Origin: Sphingomonas sp. SUN039
GTDB taxonomy: Bacteria > Pseudomonadota > Alphaproteobacteria > Sphingomonadales > Sphingomonadaceae
Length of the DNA: 64,000 nt
Assembly (NCBI RefSeq): GCF_024758725.1
Contig: NZ_CP096972.1
Coordinates: 602,001-666,000, forward strand
Reading direction: 5' to 3'
Within the stretch, counting starts at the first letter, position 1. Every line of letters starts with the position of its first letter. This document shows, in pieces, positions 18,201 to 26,315 of this stretch. Below the pieces are notes generated by a model that worked only from the letters and a program-made list of their open reading frames with translations, was not told the DNA's origin and did no database searches. The translations under genes were made by a program, and so were the position numbers.

Positions 18201-20376
18201 GTACAACCGGGCATTCAACGGCGTGAAGGCGCAGTACCGCAGCAAGCAGGTCGGCGCGACCGCGTTTGCCGCCGACACGCCCTATCGCCACCGCCACGAG
18301 GAGTTGCAGGGCAATGGCCTGAGCGGTCCTTACGGTCTCGGCGCGCGCGACATTCTGCCCAACAGCGAAGTCATCGTGCTCGAAACGCGCGACCGGCTCC
18401 GCAGCGACCGGGTCGTGGAACGCAAGACGCTCACCCGTCATATCGATTACGACATCGACTATGTCGCGGGGACGCTGCGCTTCCGCTCGCCGGTGCTCAG
18501 CCGCTCGTCGGGCTTCGATCCGCAGTTCATCGTCATCGACTATGAAGTCGACGGCATCGGCCAGCGCGTGCTCAACGCCGGTGGCCGCGCGACGTGGAAC
18601 ACCGCCGACAAGAAATTGCAGGTCGGCGCATCGGTCATCCATGACGAGAGCGATACGGCCAAGACCAATGTCGGCGGCGTCGATGTGCGGTACCAGCCGA
18701 ACAGCTCGACCGAGATCCGCGCCGAACTGGCGATGAGCCGCGCGACCGCCAAGCCCGGCACGACCTTGCCCGTCACCGGCAATCGCACCGCCTGGCTGGT
18801 CGAGGCCGAGCATCACGGCACCAAATACGATCTGCTCGCCTATGCGCGCCAGCAGGAGGGCGGCTTCGGCGTCGGCCAGCTCGGCGCGAGCGAAAACGGC
18901 ACGCGCAAGTTCGGCTTCGACGGGCGGCTGCGCCTGTCCGAACAGCTCTCGCTGATCGGCAGCGCGTGGCAGGAAAGCTATCTGAACAGCGTCGCGCGCC
19001 GTCAGGCGGGCCGTGCGGGCATCGAGTATCGCGGCAAGACGATGGACCTGCATGCGGGCCTCATCCTTGCCAACGACCGGCTCGACAACGGCACCGAAGC
19101 CGGATCGACGATCGCCCAGCTCGGCGCGACCAAGCGGATGTTCGACAACCGGCTCGAAGTCGATGCCCAGGCCGAATTCGCGCTGGGCAAGAGCGCGAGC
19201 ATCGATTTCCCGGCGAAGCACCGCCTGGGCGCACGCTTCGCGATCACGCCCGAAGTGGCCGTGGTCGGCTCGTACGAGATCGCGCGCGGCGACAGCATCA
19301 AGGCGGACACGGCGCGCATCGGCTTCGACGTGCGGCCCTGGGCGGGTGCGCGCATCGTCGCGGCGGCCAATCGCCAGACCATTGGCGAATACGGCCCGCG
19401 CAGCTTTGCCGATTACGGCCTTGCCCAGTCGCTGCCGCTCGGCAAGCGCTGGACGGTGGACTTCACGCTCGACGGGTCGAAGACCCTGGGCGGGATCGAC
19501 CCCAACCGCGTGCTCAACCCGGCGCAGCCGGTGGCGACCGGCGGGCTGGTCGGCACCGACGGCACGCTGACCGAGGATTTCACGGCGGTGACGGCGGGCG
19601 CGACCTATCGCGGCGACCGCTGGAGCTGGACCGGGCGCGGCGAATATCGCAGCGGAGACCGCACGACGCGCTACGGCGTCATCACCTCGGCCTTGCGTCA
19701 GCTCGGCGAGGGACAGGCCATCGGCGGCACCTTTAGCTGGTTCCGCGCGGCGGAGAAGGCGGGTACGACCACCGAGACGACGGCGCTGGCGCTCAGCTGG
19801 GCGCACCGCCCCGACGACAGCCGCATTGCTTTCCTCGAAAAGCTGGAACTGCGCTCGGACATCCTGCGCAACGCGATCCAGGGCGTTCCCGGCCCCATCG
19901 GCGGCGCGCCGCTGCTGGTGTCGGGCGACGCGACCTCGCGCCGCATCGTCAACAGCTTCAGCCTGAACTGGTCGCCGGTGGCGAAAGGCGAAGGGCGGTA
20001 TCTCGGCCGTAGCGAAATCGCGCTGTTCTGGGGCAGCCGCTATGTCTTCGACCGCGTCGGCGCGGACGATATCAAGGGCTGGTCGAACCTCGTCGGCCTC
20101 GATGCGCGCTGGGACCTGTCGCAAACGCTCGATATCGGCCTGTCGGGTACGGTTCGTGAAAGCGCGGGCGGCAAGGCGATCAGCTATTCGGGCGGCCCCG
20201 CCATCGGCATCTCGCCGTTCAAGGGCGGCTATATCCAGGTCGGTTACAACGTCCTCGGCTTCCACGACAATGATTACGCCGACGCGCGCTATACGCGCAA
20301 AGGGCCGTTCGTGACGCTGCGCTTCAAGTTCGACCAGACGACCTTGCAGGGGATGGGCCTGGGTTCGCGGCGGTAG
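15289..20376 (+). CDS. Giant DUF11/Cna-B-like protein with predicted C-terminal outer-membrane beta-barrel
   Basis: A 1695-residue exported protein from ATG 15289. Regions in order: signal peptide (ending LRAQ); the cluster-type N-terminal module NTTISNTATVQWQAGSSTVV; beta-sandwich segments; a DUF11/conserved-repeat domain starting about residue 363 (AIRKTASQAVVVPGDGVQY); a Cna-B/carboxypeptidase-regulatory-like domain about 515 (VRVMLEDGSYAVTDIDGRY); further beta domains; then from about 940 to the end a long series of amphipathic strands (FYALFGDYQTDLSDTQLTRY, DYDIDYVAGTLRFRSPV) typical of a large outer-membrane barrel. The frame extends upstream to 15184, overlapping paralog B, but the signal peptide fixes the start at 15289. 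It is likely the outer-membrane anchor or exporter for the small DUF11 proteins; that role is inference. Confidence 0.8.
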   Translation: MRTGLNHIRTVFSAVAALATLSAGTDLRAQNTTISNTATVQWQAGSSTVVRNSNRVDIIVGSTPTPVLSLSTFQFSGDPNAERLTVPETICRGTGGEIPVTLTGAFASTPLDPASVERTMRIRAGEPLVVGITSSADNRDVDAVDTMTVVLATPAGDAETVILRETGANTGYFAGMIRTVAVPPDPVRGDCQLSVRPGDSLTLSTSRENGSLVASSPVEVLIDPFGIAFDSGDGAPVQGVQVTLINADTGQPAIVFGDDAVSRFPSTLLTGSTVTDASGLVYRFPIGDYRFPFVAPGRYRLVVGPPSPYTAPSLSTPAELANLRRPDGEPYAVVAGSYGGIFVLNDPQPVRIDIPLDRPGAALAIRKTASQAVVVPGDGVQYKVIVTNGDAARATGAITITDFLPDTMRLSPQSVRYNGIRAAYTVSTDGKRLSVPVGSLAARASGTLTYLLEVRPDAPSGQTMNRAQATDSRGTTSAVADAMVRIARDGIGDRLTIIGRVTDGGCAVDPNAANGVAGVRVMLEDGSYAVTDIDGRYHFEGVLPGTHVVQIDPSTLGPNLVPSDCAENARSAGSAISRFVTGQGGVLLRADFRAKSGLNTALPQGKAAARAKPVSDPEAAGANRDWVSGEAPGVGWVFPAPDHNPRTKAIRVAIKHLPGQTVALSVDGKPANPLSFDGDRKSGDGQVLVSLWRAIDIGDRDTVLSAVVTNADGSVAERLTRTVHYSPAAMYAEFVREKSVLVADGVTRPVIAIRLTDRDGKPVHHGITGDFSVPAPYAAAVEVDAQAARQLAGLERARPVYQVMGEEGMAYIELEATTASGALTVTLPFRDGQITRAQKIDLWLDPGNRPWTLVGLAEGTIGFNSVERQLQDLPANSREWLTSGRLALYAKGRILGKWLMTLAYDSAKKGDDARFGGVIDPTSYYTIYADRSERRYDATSVRKLYLKLERPQFYALFGDYQTDLSDTQLTRYNRAFNGVKAQYRSKQVGATAFAADTPYRHRHEELQGNGLSGPYGLGARDILPNSEVIVLETRDRLRSDRVVERKTLTRHIDYDIDYVAGTLRFRSPVLSRSSGFDPQFIVIDYEVDGIGQRVLNAGGRATWNTADKKLQVGASVIHDESDTAKTNVGGVDVRYQPNSSTEIRAELAMSRATAKPGTTLPVTGNRTAWLVEAEHHGTKYDLLAYARQQEGGFGVGQLGASENGTRKFGFDGRLRLSEQLSLIGSAWQESYLNSVARRQAGRAGIEYRGKTMDLHAGLILANDRLDNGTEAGSTIAQLGATKRMFDNRLEVDAQAEFALGKSASIDFPAKHRLGARFAITPEVAVVGSYEIARGDSIKADTARIGFDVRPWAGARIVAAANRQTIGEYGPRSFADYGLAQSLPLGKRWTVDFTLDGSKTLGGIDPNRVLNPAQPVATGGLVGTDGTLTEDFTAVTAGATYRGDRWSWTGRGEYRSGDRTTRYGVITSALRQLGEGQAIGGTFSWFRAAEKAGTTTETTALALSWAHRPDDSRIAFLEKLELRSDILRNAIQGVPGPIGGAPLLVSGDATSRRIVNSFSLNWSPVAKGEGRYLGRSEIALFWGSRYVFDRVGADDIKGWSNLVGLDARWDLSQTLDIGLSGTVRESAGGKAISYSGGPAIGISPFKGGYIQVGYNVLGFHDNDYADARYTRKGPFVTLRFKFDQTTLQGMGLGSRR

Positions 20377-20399
20377 GGGTTCCCTATTGCGGCAGTGAG

Positions 20400-20590
20400 A
20401 CGGGTTTCACGCAAAGGCGCAAAGAAGAAATCCAAGGCGCAAAGAGGGTGCACTCGTTTCGGCCTCTCCGCGAAGCGGCTTCATTTTACTCGACGGCGAC
20501 AGCTAAATCCAAATCCGCTTCGCGGAATGTGGCCGGAAGCGTGAACCCTTCGCGCCTTTTTTCTTCTTTGCGCCTTTGCGTGAAACCCGT
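20400..20590. repeat. Dispersed intergenic repeat with perfect 30-bp inverted ends (copy 1)
   Basis: The left end (20400-20429, starting ACGGGTTTCACGCAAAGGCG) is the exact reverse complement of the right end (20561-20590). The 131-bp middle has no convincing gene. The unit core TTTGCGCCTTTGCGTGAAAC recurs between nuoE and nuoF, where the two arms face the other way. The whole gap between the giant surface-protein gene and the aldolase gene (20377-20691) holds only this element and a short leader. Confidence 0.75.
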
Positions 20591-20691
20591 CCCTCAGTTT
20601 CAACCGGGCTTCAGTCGAAGGTCGCAACGCAGTTGCCCCTGGCTGTTCCCCCCGCTATCGGCCCGCCAGCACATACGTATGCGGAGCCATC

Positions 20692-21576
20692 ATGCCTGAC
20701 ACTGCCACCCTCGACAGTTTGCGTTCCGGCGCAGGCTTTATCGCTGCGCTCGACCAGAGCGGCGGGTCCACGCCCAAGGCGCTTAAGGGGTACGGCATCG
20801 AGGCCGACGCATTTTCGAATGATGAGGAGATGTTCGGCCTGATCCACGACATGCGGTCGCGGATCATCACTTCGCCGTGCTTCAATGGCGAGAAAGTGCT
20901 CGGCGCGATCCTGTTCGAACGGACGATGGACGGGCATGTCGACGGCAAGCCGACGCCCGCAGCGCTGATCGAGCGCGGCGTCGTGCCGTTCATCAAGATC
21001 GACAAGGGGCTGGAGGACGAAGCGAACGGCGTCCAGTTGATGAAGCCGATCGCGGGGCTCGACGACCTGCTGACCCGCGCCAAAGCGCTCGGTGTGGCGG
21101 GGACCAAGGAGCGGTCGGTCATCAATCTGGCGAACCAGACTGGTATCTCGGCCATCGTCGCGCAGCAGTTCGAGATCGGGCGACAGGTGCTCGCGCACGG
21201 CATGGTGCCGATCATCGAGCCCGAGGTGAACATCAAATCCCCAGAGCGCGCCGCCGCCGATACGATCCTGCGCGATGAATTGCTCAAGACGCTCAACGCG
21301 CATGACGGCGACCCCGTGATGCTCAAGCTGTCGATTCCCAGCGAACCAAATCTGTTCGTCCCGCTCGTCGATCATCCCAAAGTGCTGCGCGTCGTCGCGC
21401 TGTCGGGCGGCTTCGCGCGGCCCGAGGCGTGTGCCGAACTCGCCAAGAACCGCGGCATGATCGCGAGCTTCAGCCGCGCGCTGCTCGAGGACCTCCGGCA
21501 TCAGATGGGCGATGACGAATTCAACGGCGCGCTGGGCGGGGCGATTAGTGAAATTAGCACGGCATCGGCCACTTAG
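20692..21576 (+). CDS. fda: Fructose-bisphosphate aldolase, class I
   Basis: A 294-residue class I (Schiff-base) aldolase interconverting fructose 1,6-bisphosphate and two triose phosphates. The N-terminal GAGFIAALDQSGGSTPKALK, then NDEEMFGLIHDMRSRIITSP and GAILFERTMDGHVDGK, follow the short bacterial class I family closely (for example staphylococcal Fda). VPFIKIDKGLED and VMLKLSIPSEPNL contain candidate active-site lysines. Length is normal for this family. Together with tkt, gap and pgk it supplies lower-glycolysis and pentose-phosphate steps. Confidence 0.92.
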   Translation: MPDTATLDSLRSGAGFIAALDQSGGSTPKALKGYGIEADAFSNDEEMFGLIHDMRSRIITSPCFNGEKVLGAILFERTMDGHVDGKPTPAALIERGVVPFIKIDKGLEDEANGVQLMKPIAGLDDLLTRAKALGVAGTKERSVINLANQTGISAIVAQQFEIGRQVLAHGMVPIIEPEVNIKSPERAAADTILRDELLKTLNAHDGDPVMLKLSIPSEPNLFVPLVDHPKVLRVVALSGGFARPEACAELAKNRGMIASFSRALLEDLRHQMGDDEFNGALGGAISEISTASAT

Positions 21577-21577
21577 C

Positions 21578-21969
21578 CCCGTCATTCCCGCGAACGCGGG
21601 AATCCAGCTTCTTCTTCTACCCGTTCAGCCGGTCGAACAGATCTTCCCAGTTCGGGTTCGCTTGTTCGATGAGCTCGATTTTCCAATCGCGGTTCCATTT
21701 TTTGAGTGCCTTCTCGCGGGCGATGGCATCCACAACCAGCTCGGTCTGCTCGACATAAACGAGCCGATAAGCATCATAGCGTCGGGCAAACTTCGATCCC
21801 GTTCCGGTCTTATGCTGCCACGTTCGCCGTGCGATATCGCGGGTGACGCCGATATACGTCGTGCCGCGATAGCGATTGGCGAGGATGTACACCCAGGCGG
21901 ACATTCCGGCAGCTTACCGCGACTGAACGAAAGAAGAAGCTGGATTCCCGCTTTCGCGGGAATGACGGG
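21578..21969. mobile_element. 392-bp mini-element: GIY-YIG gene enclosed by 39-bp inverted repeats
   Basis: The left end (21578-21616) and right end (21931-21969) are reverse complements over 39 positions with one mismatch. Each end itself contains the palindrome ATTCCCGC/GCGGGAAT with a 4-nt loop. The only gene inside is the GIY-YIG nuclease, whose stop codon abuts the left repeat. The element fills the gap between the aldolase gene (stop 21576) and thiE. The layout suggests a small mobile or repeat-dispersing unit; mobility is inferred, not shown. Confidence 0.65.
21617..21904 (-). CDS. GIY-YIG domain endonuclease, single-domain type
   Basis: A 95-residue protein that is essentially one GIY-YIG (URI-type) nuclease domain. 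It has VYILANRYRGTTYIGVT (GIY...YIG element, residues 5-21), RRTWQHKTG with the conserved Arg and His, and AREKALKKWNRDWK with the metal-binding Glu, so the active site looks complete. It has no added DNA-binding domain. It is transcribed opposite to its neighbours and is tightly enclosed by inverted repeats, which could be its recognition sites. Cellular role unknown. Confidence 0.9.
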   Translation of the reverse strand: MSAWVYILANRYRGTTYIGVTRDIARRTWQHKTGTGSKFARRYDAYRLVYVEQTELVVDAIAREKALKKWNRDWKIELIEQANPNWEDLFDRLNG

Positions 21970-22010
21970 TGAGGGCTGACATTTCGGCACTCCGCACTAG
22001 AGCGGTGCGG

Positions 22011-22673
22011 ATGGAAGACATTTTAGCCGACGACTTCGCCGCCCAATTCCCCCGCGAGCGCCGCCCCGCGTGCCAGCTTTACCTCATCTCCCCCCTCGAC
22101 GTGAGCGGCACTTTCCCCGACCGGTTGCGCCGCGCGCTCGACGCCGGGCCGGTGGCGGCGTTCCAGTTTCGGGTGAAGGGCGTCGACCAGCACGAGGCCG
22201 TCCGCCTTGGCGAGCCGCTGCGGCGCATCTGCGCCGATGCCGACGTCGCGTTCATCGTCAATGACTCGGCGTCGCTGGCGAAGCGGTTGGGTGCGGACGG
22301 CGTGCATCTGGGGCAGGGCGACGGCGATGTGCGGGAGGCGCGCGAGATGCTGGGGCGCGAGGCGCAGATCGGCGTCACCTGCCACGACAGCCGCCACCTC
22401 GCGATGGAGGCGGGCGAGGCCGGCGCGGACTATGTCGCGTTCGGCGCGTTCTACGACACGACGACCAAGCCCAGCGAATATCGCCCCGATCCGTCAATCC
22501 TCGGCTGGTGGACGACCTTGTTTGCGTCACCGTGCGTGGCCATCGGCGGGATCACGCCGGAGAATGCCGCGCCGCTGATTGCGGCGGGAGCGGATTTCAT
22601 CGCGGTGTCGAACGCGGTGTGGGGCGGGGATGAGGCAGCGGCGGTGCAGGCATTCGCGGAAGTGCTTGGCTGA
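22011..22673 (+). CDS. thiE: Thiamine-phosphate synthase
   Basis: A 220-residue TIM-barrel ThiE/TenI-family protein that would join HMP-PP and thiazole phosphate to thiamine phosphate. Motifs are AFQFRVKGVDQHEA (in place of the usual QLR.K), FIVNDSASLAKRLGADGVHLGQGD, IGVTCHDSRHLAMEAGEAGADY and the phosphate loop VAIGGITPENAAPLIAAGAD. ATG 22011 is chosen; an upstream in-frame start would run into the inverted repeat. The alternative is a TenI-like regulator lacking activity. Confidence 0.88.
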   Translation: MEDILADDFAAQFPRERRPACQLYLISPLDVSGTFPDRLRRALDAGPVAAFQFRVKGVDQHEAVRLGEPLRRICADADVAFIVNDSASLAKRLGADGVHLGQGDGDVREAREMLGREAQIGVTCHDSRHLAMEAGEAGADYVAFGAFYDTTTKPSEYRPDPSILGWWTTLFASPCVAIGGITPENAAPLIAAGADFIAVSNAVWGGDEAAAVQAFAEVLG

Positions 22674-22674
22674 A

Positions 22675-22830
22675 CCTCCCTCTCCCTCTGGGCTGTTTCA
22701 CCCGAAACTGGCGACACGCGCCCCCTAGGCGCGGCGGGGTGAGGGATAGCGCTGCTCCAATTGAAGCACCGCAATCCCTCTCCCTCCCGCGCTGGTGCGC
22801 GAGGTCCCTCTCCCCAGAGGGAGAGGGAGG
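22675..22830. repeat. Intergenic repeat with perfect 18-bp inverted ends (CTCCC family, copy 1)
   Basis: CCTCCCTCTCCCTCTGGG (22675-22692) is the exact reverse complement of 22813-22830. The element starts at the thiE stop and ends 46 bp before the L,D-transpeptidase ATG. It resembles the CT-rich repeats at 34591-34757 and 58746-58893 in its ends, but its centre differs. No gene is seen inside. Confidence 0.6.
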
Positions 22831-22876
22831 AAGAAGGGCGCGCAACCCTTTGACTCCCCGCTCGTTTCACCCCGCG

Positions 22877-23863
22877 ATGAAACACTTCCTCCTCGCCGGA
22901 GCCTTGCTCCCGCTCGTTGCCTTTGCCGCCCCCACGGCGGCACCCGTCAAACCCGACATGAAAATTCTGCAGCTGCAGGTGGTGTTGGCGAAACTGGGCT
23001 TTTCGCCCGGCGTGCTCGACGGAAAGAGTGGGGAGTCGCTCAACGATGCCGTGCGCGGCTTTCAGGAATCGCGCGGGCTGGCGAAATCGGGCAAGCTCGA
23101 CACGGCAACGCAGCAAGCATTGGCCCCCTACGCCAGCATTGAACCGACGAAGAGGCTCACCCTGACCGACGTATCGTTGCGCGGTCCCTTCACCTCGCCG
23201 TTCCCGAAGGAAGAAGCCGACAAGTCCAAGCTCGCCTCGCTCGACTACCGCAACGCGCTCGAGGCGCTGGCGGAGCGTTTTCACACCACCAATGCGACGC
23301 TGATCGCGCTCAACGGCGGCGATACGCGGCTGGCGCCGGGGGTCGAGGTGGTGTTCCCCAACGCGCTGCCGTCGTCGCGCGATTACGACACCAAAGACAA
23401 CGTCTGGCGTGCACGGCTCAATGCGCTCAATGTCAGCGCCGCCCAACCCGAAGCGGCAAAGATCGTCGTCGACAAGTCCGACCGCGTGCTGCGCGTGTAT
23501 GACAAGGGCGGCAAGCTGGTCGCGCAATTTCCGGCGACGATGGGATCGAAGACCGATCCGCTGCCGATCGGTCGCTGGACGATCAGGGGCATCAGCTACA
23601 ACCCCGACTGGCAATACAATCCCGCGATCCTGAAGCGCGCCGACAAGTCCGATCCGAAAATGCGGATTCCGCCCGGCCCGAACAATCCCGTTGGCGTCAT
23701 GTGGATCGACCTGTCGAAGCCGCACTACGGCATCCATGGCACGCCCGACCCGGACAAGATCGGTCGCGCGGAATCGAATGGGTGCATTCGCCTGACCAAT
23801 TGGGATGCGGCGCGCCTGTCGCTAATGGTGAAGGCGGGGGTGCCCGCAATCTTCCAGCCGTGA
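22877..23863 (+). CDS. L,D-transpeptidase (YkuD) with peptidoglycan-binding domain
   Basis: Periplasmic peptidoglycan-modifying enzyme, 328 aa. It has a signal peptide (HFLLAGALLPLVAFAAP), a PG_binding_1 domain (ILQLQVVLAKLGFSPGVLDG, about residues 33-80), a LysM-like stretch (ALAERFHTTNATLIALN), and a C-terminal YkuD domain with the catalytic signature HGT...ESNGCIRLTNWDA (Cys nucleophile) near the end. Such enzymes form 3-3 crosslinks or attach proteins to peptidoglycan. The frame runs 46 codons further upstream through the CTCCC repeat; the signal peptide fixes ATG 22877. It is coupled to the following peptidase. Confidence 0.93.
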   Translation: MKHFLLAGALLPLVAFAAPTAAPVKPDMKILQLQVVLAKLGFSPGVLDGKSGESLNDAVRGFQESRGLAKSGKLDTATQQALAPYASIEPTKRLTLTDVSLRGPFTSPFPKEEADKSKLASLDYRNALEALAERFHTTNATLIALNGGDTRLAPGVEVVFPNALPSSRDYDTKDNVWRARLNALNVSAAQPEAAKIVVDKSDRVLRVYDKGGKLVAQFPATMGSKTDPLPIGRWTIRGISYNPDWQYNPAILKRADKSDPKMRIPPGPNNPVGVMWIDLSKPHYGIHGTPDPDKIGRAESNGCIRLTNWDAARLSLMVKAGVPAIFQP

Positions 23864-24420
23864 ACCGGTTCGGCTGGGGCTTTGCGGTGTTGCTGGCCGT
23901 TGTCGCCGGACTGGCACTATTCGGTGGGGGCAGGGGAACACCGCGCGCGGCAACCGATGCGGGTGCGCCGTCAGCGACGGCTCTCGTGATCCCGGTCGAA
24001 GGCGTAAGCGCGCATAAACTCGCCGACACCTGGGAACAGTCGCGCGAGGGCGGCGCGCGGGTGCATCAGGCGATCGACATTCCTGCACCCGGCGGTACGC
24101 CGGTCGTCGCCGCCATGGCGGGACATGTCGAGAAATTGTTCGACAGCGCGCGGGGCGGCCTGACCGTCTATATCCGCGACACATCCGGTCGCTGGCTCAT
24201 CTATTATGCACATCTGTCCGGCTACGTAGCGGGGCTGCGCGAAGGGCAGGGGGTGGCCGCGGGCGAGCAGATCGGATTTGTCGGCGACACCGGCAATGCG
24301 GGGCAAGGCAACACGCACCTGCATTTCGCGCTGCACCGCATGTCACCGGGCGACCGCTGGTATGAGGGTGCACCGGTCAATCCCTACCCCTTGCTTGCGG
24401 GAAAGCGCGACGCCCGCTAG
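23860..24420 (+). CDS. M23 family metallopeptidase (LytM domain)
   Basis: A 186-residue envelope protein with an N-terminal membrane anchor ([18 protein letters not shown]) and an M23 domain. Zn ligands are visible in [14 protein letters not shown] (H...D) and NTHLHFAL (HxH). It would cleave peptidoglycan crosslinks or activate amidases. The start is GTG 23860 overlapping the stop of the L,D-transpeptidase gene (GTGA). The frame reaches back to 23701, but that part overlaps the upstream active-site region and is rejected. Confidence 0.88.
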   Translation: MNRFGWGFAVLLAVVAGLALFGGGRGTPRAATDAGAPSATALVIPVEGVSAHKLADTWEQSREGGARVHQAIDIPAPGGTPVVAAMAGHVEKLFDSARGGLTVYIRDTSGRWLIYYAHLSGYVAGLREGQGVAAGEQIGFVGDTGNAGQGNTHLHFALHRMSPGDRWYEGAPVNPYPLLAGKRDAR

Positions 24421-24452
24421 ACGCGCCGCTCGCTCTTTCCACAGGTGAACGC

Positions 24453-25019
24453 ATGAAGATCAACGCGGTCGAAATCCGCCCCGGCAACATTTTGGAATAT
24501 GAAGGCGGGCTGTGGCGCGCGGTCAAGATCCAGCACACGCAGCCCGGCAAGGGCGGCGCGTATATGCAGGTCGAAATGAAAAACCTGCGCGATGGCCGCA
24601 AGACCAATGTCCGCTTCCGCTCCGCCGAAAGCGTCGAGCGCGTTCGCCTCGACCAGCGCGATTTCCAGTTCCTGTACGCTGAGGGCGACGATCTGGTCTT
24701 CATGAACAAGGAAACCTACGACCAGGTGACGCTGCCGCGCGACCTGCTCGGCGATGCCGCCGCGTTCCTTCAGGATGGCATGGATGTCGTCATGGAAATG
24801 CACGAGGACGAGGCGCTGTCGGTGGCGCTGCCCGATACGATCGAGGCGATGATCGTCGAGGCCGATGCGGTGGTGAAGGGACAGACGGCGTCGTCGTCGT
24901 ACAAGCCCGCGATCCTTGAAAATGGCGTCCGCGTGATGGTCCCGCCGCATATCGGCGCAGGCACACGGATCGTGGTCGATGTGTACGAGCAGACCTATGT
25001 GAGAAGGGCGGAAGGCTAA
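24453..25019 (+). CDS. efp: Elongation factor P
   Basis: A 188-residue translation factor that relieves ribosome stalling at polyproline. It has three OB-like domains: KOW-like N-terminal domain [18 protein letters not shown] with loop [10 protein letters not shown] carrying the Lys that is modified in many species, a central domain ([14 protein letters not shown]), and a C-terminal domain ending [19 protein letters not shown]. No epmA/epmB-type modification genes are adjacent. It is followed after 3 bp by the inositol monophosphatase gene. Confidence 0.96.
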   Translation: MKINAVEIRPGNILEYEGGLWRAVKIQHTQPGKGGAYMQVEMKNLRDGRKTNVRFRSAESVERVRLDQRDFQFLYAEGDDLVFMNKETYDQVTLPRDLLGDAAAFLQDGMDVVMEMHEDEALSVALPDTIEAMIVEADAVVKGQTASSSYKPAILENGVRVMVPPHIGAGTRIVVDVYEQTYVRRAEG

Positions 25020-25022
25020 GCC

Positions 25023-25835
25023 ATGCCCTCCCACTCCGGTGTCATGACCGTCATGGATCGCGCCGCGCGCAAGGCGGCGGTCAAGCTTCGGCGCGATTTC
25101 AACGAGGTCCAGCAGCTGCAGGTCAGCCGCAAGGGGCCGGCCGATTTCGTATCGATGGCCGACAAGGCCGCCGAGGAGACTTTGTATGAGGAACTCAGCC
25201 GGGCACGCCCCGACTGGGGGTTCCTTGGCGAAGAAGGCGGCGAGCGCGCGGGCGACCCGAACAAGCCGCGCTGGATCGTCGACCCCCTCGACGGCACCAC
25301 GAATTTCCTTCACGGGATGCCGCATTTCGCGATCTCGATTGCGGTCGAAGAGCCGATGGCATCGGGCAAGCGCGAGATTACCAGTGGCCTCGTCTATCAG
25401 CCGCTGACCGACGAGGCGTTCTGGGCCGAAAAGGGCAAGGGCGCCTGGCTGACCGACCGGCGTCTCCGCGTGTCGTCTCGCCGCGACCTTGCCGATTGCG
25501 TGATCGCCACCGGTATTCCGTTCCTCGGCCATGGCGATTTCGCGCAGTGGAGCCGTATCTTCGGCGCAGTCGCGCCTGATGTCGCGGGCATCCGCCGCTT
25601 CGGCTCGGCGGCGCTCGATCTGGCCTGGGTCGCGGCGGGTCGGTATGACGGTTATTGGGAAAGCGCGCTGCAAAGTTGGGACGTTGCCGCGGGCATTTTG
25701 CTCGTGCGTGAGGCGGGCGGCTTCGTCACCGACTTCCGCGGCGGCGACCGCGCCATCGAGCGGCAGGAAGTCCTCGCCGGCAACGACCAGGTCCATTCGC
25801 GTCTGCATAAGGTGATTGCCGGGGCGTTGCGGTAA
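25023..25835 (+). CDS. suhB: Inositol monophosphatase family protein
   Basis: Mg-dependent sugar/inositol phosphatase, 270 aa. Metal-binding motifs are GFLGEEGGE, the signature WIVDPLDGTTNFLHGMPHF, and WDVAAGILLVREAGG near the C-terminus. SuhB-type proteins also act in rRNA transcription in some proteobacteria. It lies 3 bp after efp in the same operon. Other members of the family (CysQ, HisN-like) are possible; length and motif spacing fit SuhB best. Confidence 0.9.
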   Translation: MPSHSGVMTVMDRAARKAAVKLRRDFNEVQQLQVSRKGPADFVSMADKAAEETLYEELSRARPDWGFLGEEGGERAGDPNKPRWIVDPLDGTTNFLHGMPHFAISIAVEEPMASGKREITSGLVYQPLTDEAFWAEKGKGAWLTDRRLRVSSRRDLADCVIATGIPFLGHGDFAQWSRIFGAVAPDVAGIRRFGSAALDLAWVAAGRYDGYWESALQSWDVAAGILLVREAGGFVTDFRGGDRAIERQEVLAGNDQVHSRLHKVIAGALR

Positions 25836-25853
25836 CGCCCCGGCGTCGCGTGC

Positions 25854-26315
25854 TCAGCCCGCGATGTGCTTTTCGAATGCACCCATCACAGCGACCCAGA
25901 ATTCCAGATTGTCCTCGAACAGCTTCGTCGACATGCCGCCGTCGTCGAGGTCGAGGTCCATTTCGATTCGTGCATTGCCACTGTCCGAGATATAGGCGCG
26001 CGAGAACCGTTTTTTGGAGTTCCAGTCGTTCATCTGGCTGAGCGATGGCTTGCGGTCGCTGTATCCCGCATAGAACTGGACCGTGCGGCAATCGGTGTTT
26101 TTGGTGCAACCGAAAAAGAACACCGAAAAATTGCTACCGCCTGACGAACTGTTGATCATCGGATCGCCGCTGTTGTCCTTGGTCAGCGTCGCCTTGTAGC
26201 CCGCATTTTGCATGGCGCTGACGATGCTTTGCGGACTGGTCGCGCTGATCGCTTCTGCCTGTGCGGCAGCGCCGAGTACCAGTGCGCCGAGTGCGGCGAG
26301 GTAGTGAAGTTTCAT
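25854..26315 (-). CDS. Exported YbjN domain protein
   Basis: A 153-residue protein from ATG 26315 with a signal peptide (LAALGALVLGAAAQAEA). The domain has the YbjN-type pattern: SPQSIVSAMQNAGYKATL, then SVFFFGCTKNTDCRTVQFYA, NDWNSKKRFSRAYI and EMDLDLDDGGMS. Two cysteines (GC and DC) flank a short loop. The frame extends 30 codons upstream, but this would precede the signal peptide. It converges with suhB and is divergent from nuoA. Function of secreted YbjN proteins is unknown. Confidence 0.8.
   Translation of the reverse strand: MKLHYLAALGALVLGAAAQAEAISATSPQSIVSAMQNAGYKATLTKDNSGDPMINSSSGGSNFSVFFFGCTKNTDCRTVQFYAGYSDRKPSLSQMNDWNSKKRFSRAYISDSGNARIEMDLDLDDGGMSTKLFEDNLEFWVAVMGAFEKHIAG

Noticed and set aside
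16771-20265. 1164-codon open frame on the minus strand opposite the giant surface-protein gene
   Set aside because: It mirrors the GC-rich codons of the plus-strand gene, lacks a coherent fold or signal, and the plus-strand protein has clear domains.
22451-23737. 428-codon minus-strand frame opposite thiE and the L,D-transpeptidase gene
   Set aside because: Overlaps two well supported genes and an intergenic repeat; no motif.
24417-25808. 463-codon minus-strand frame opposite efp and suhB
   Set aside because: Both plus-strand genes carry strong family signatures; this frame has none.
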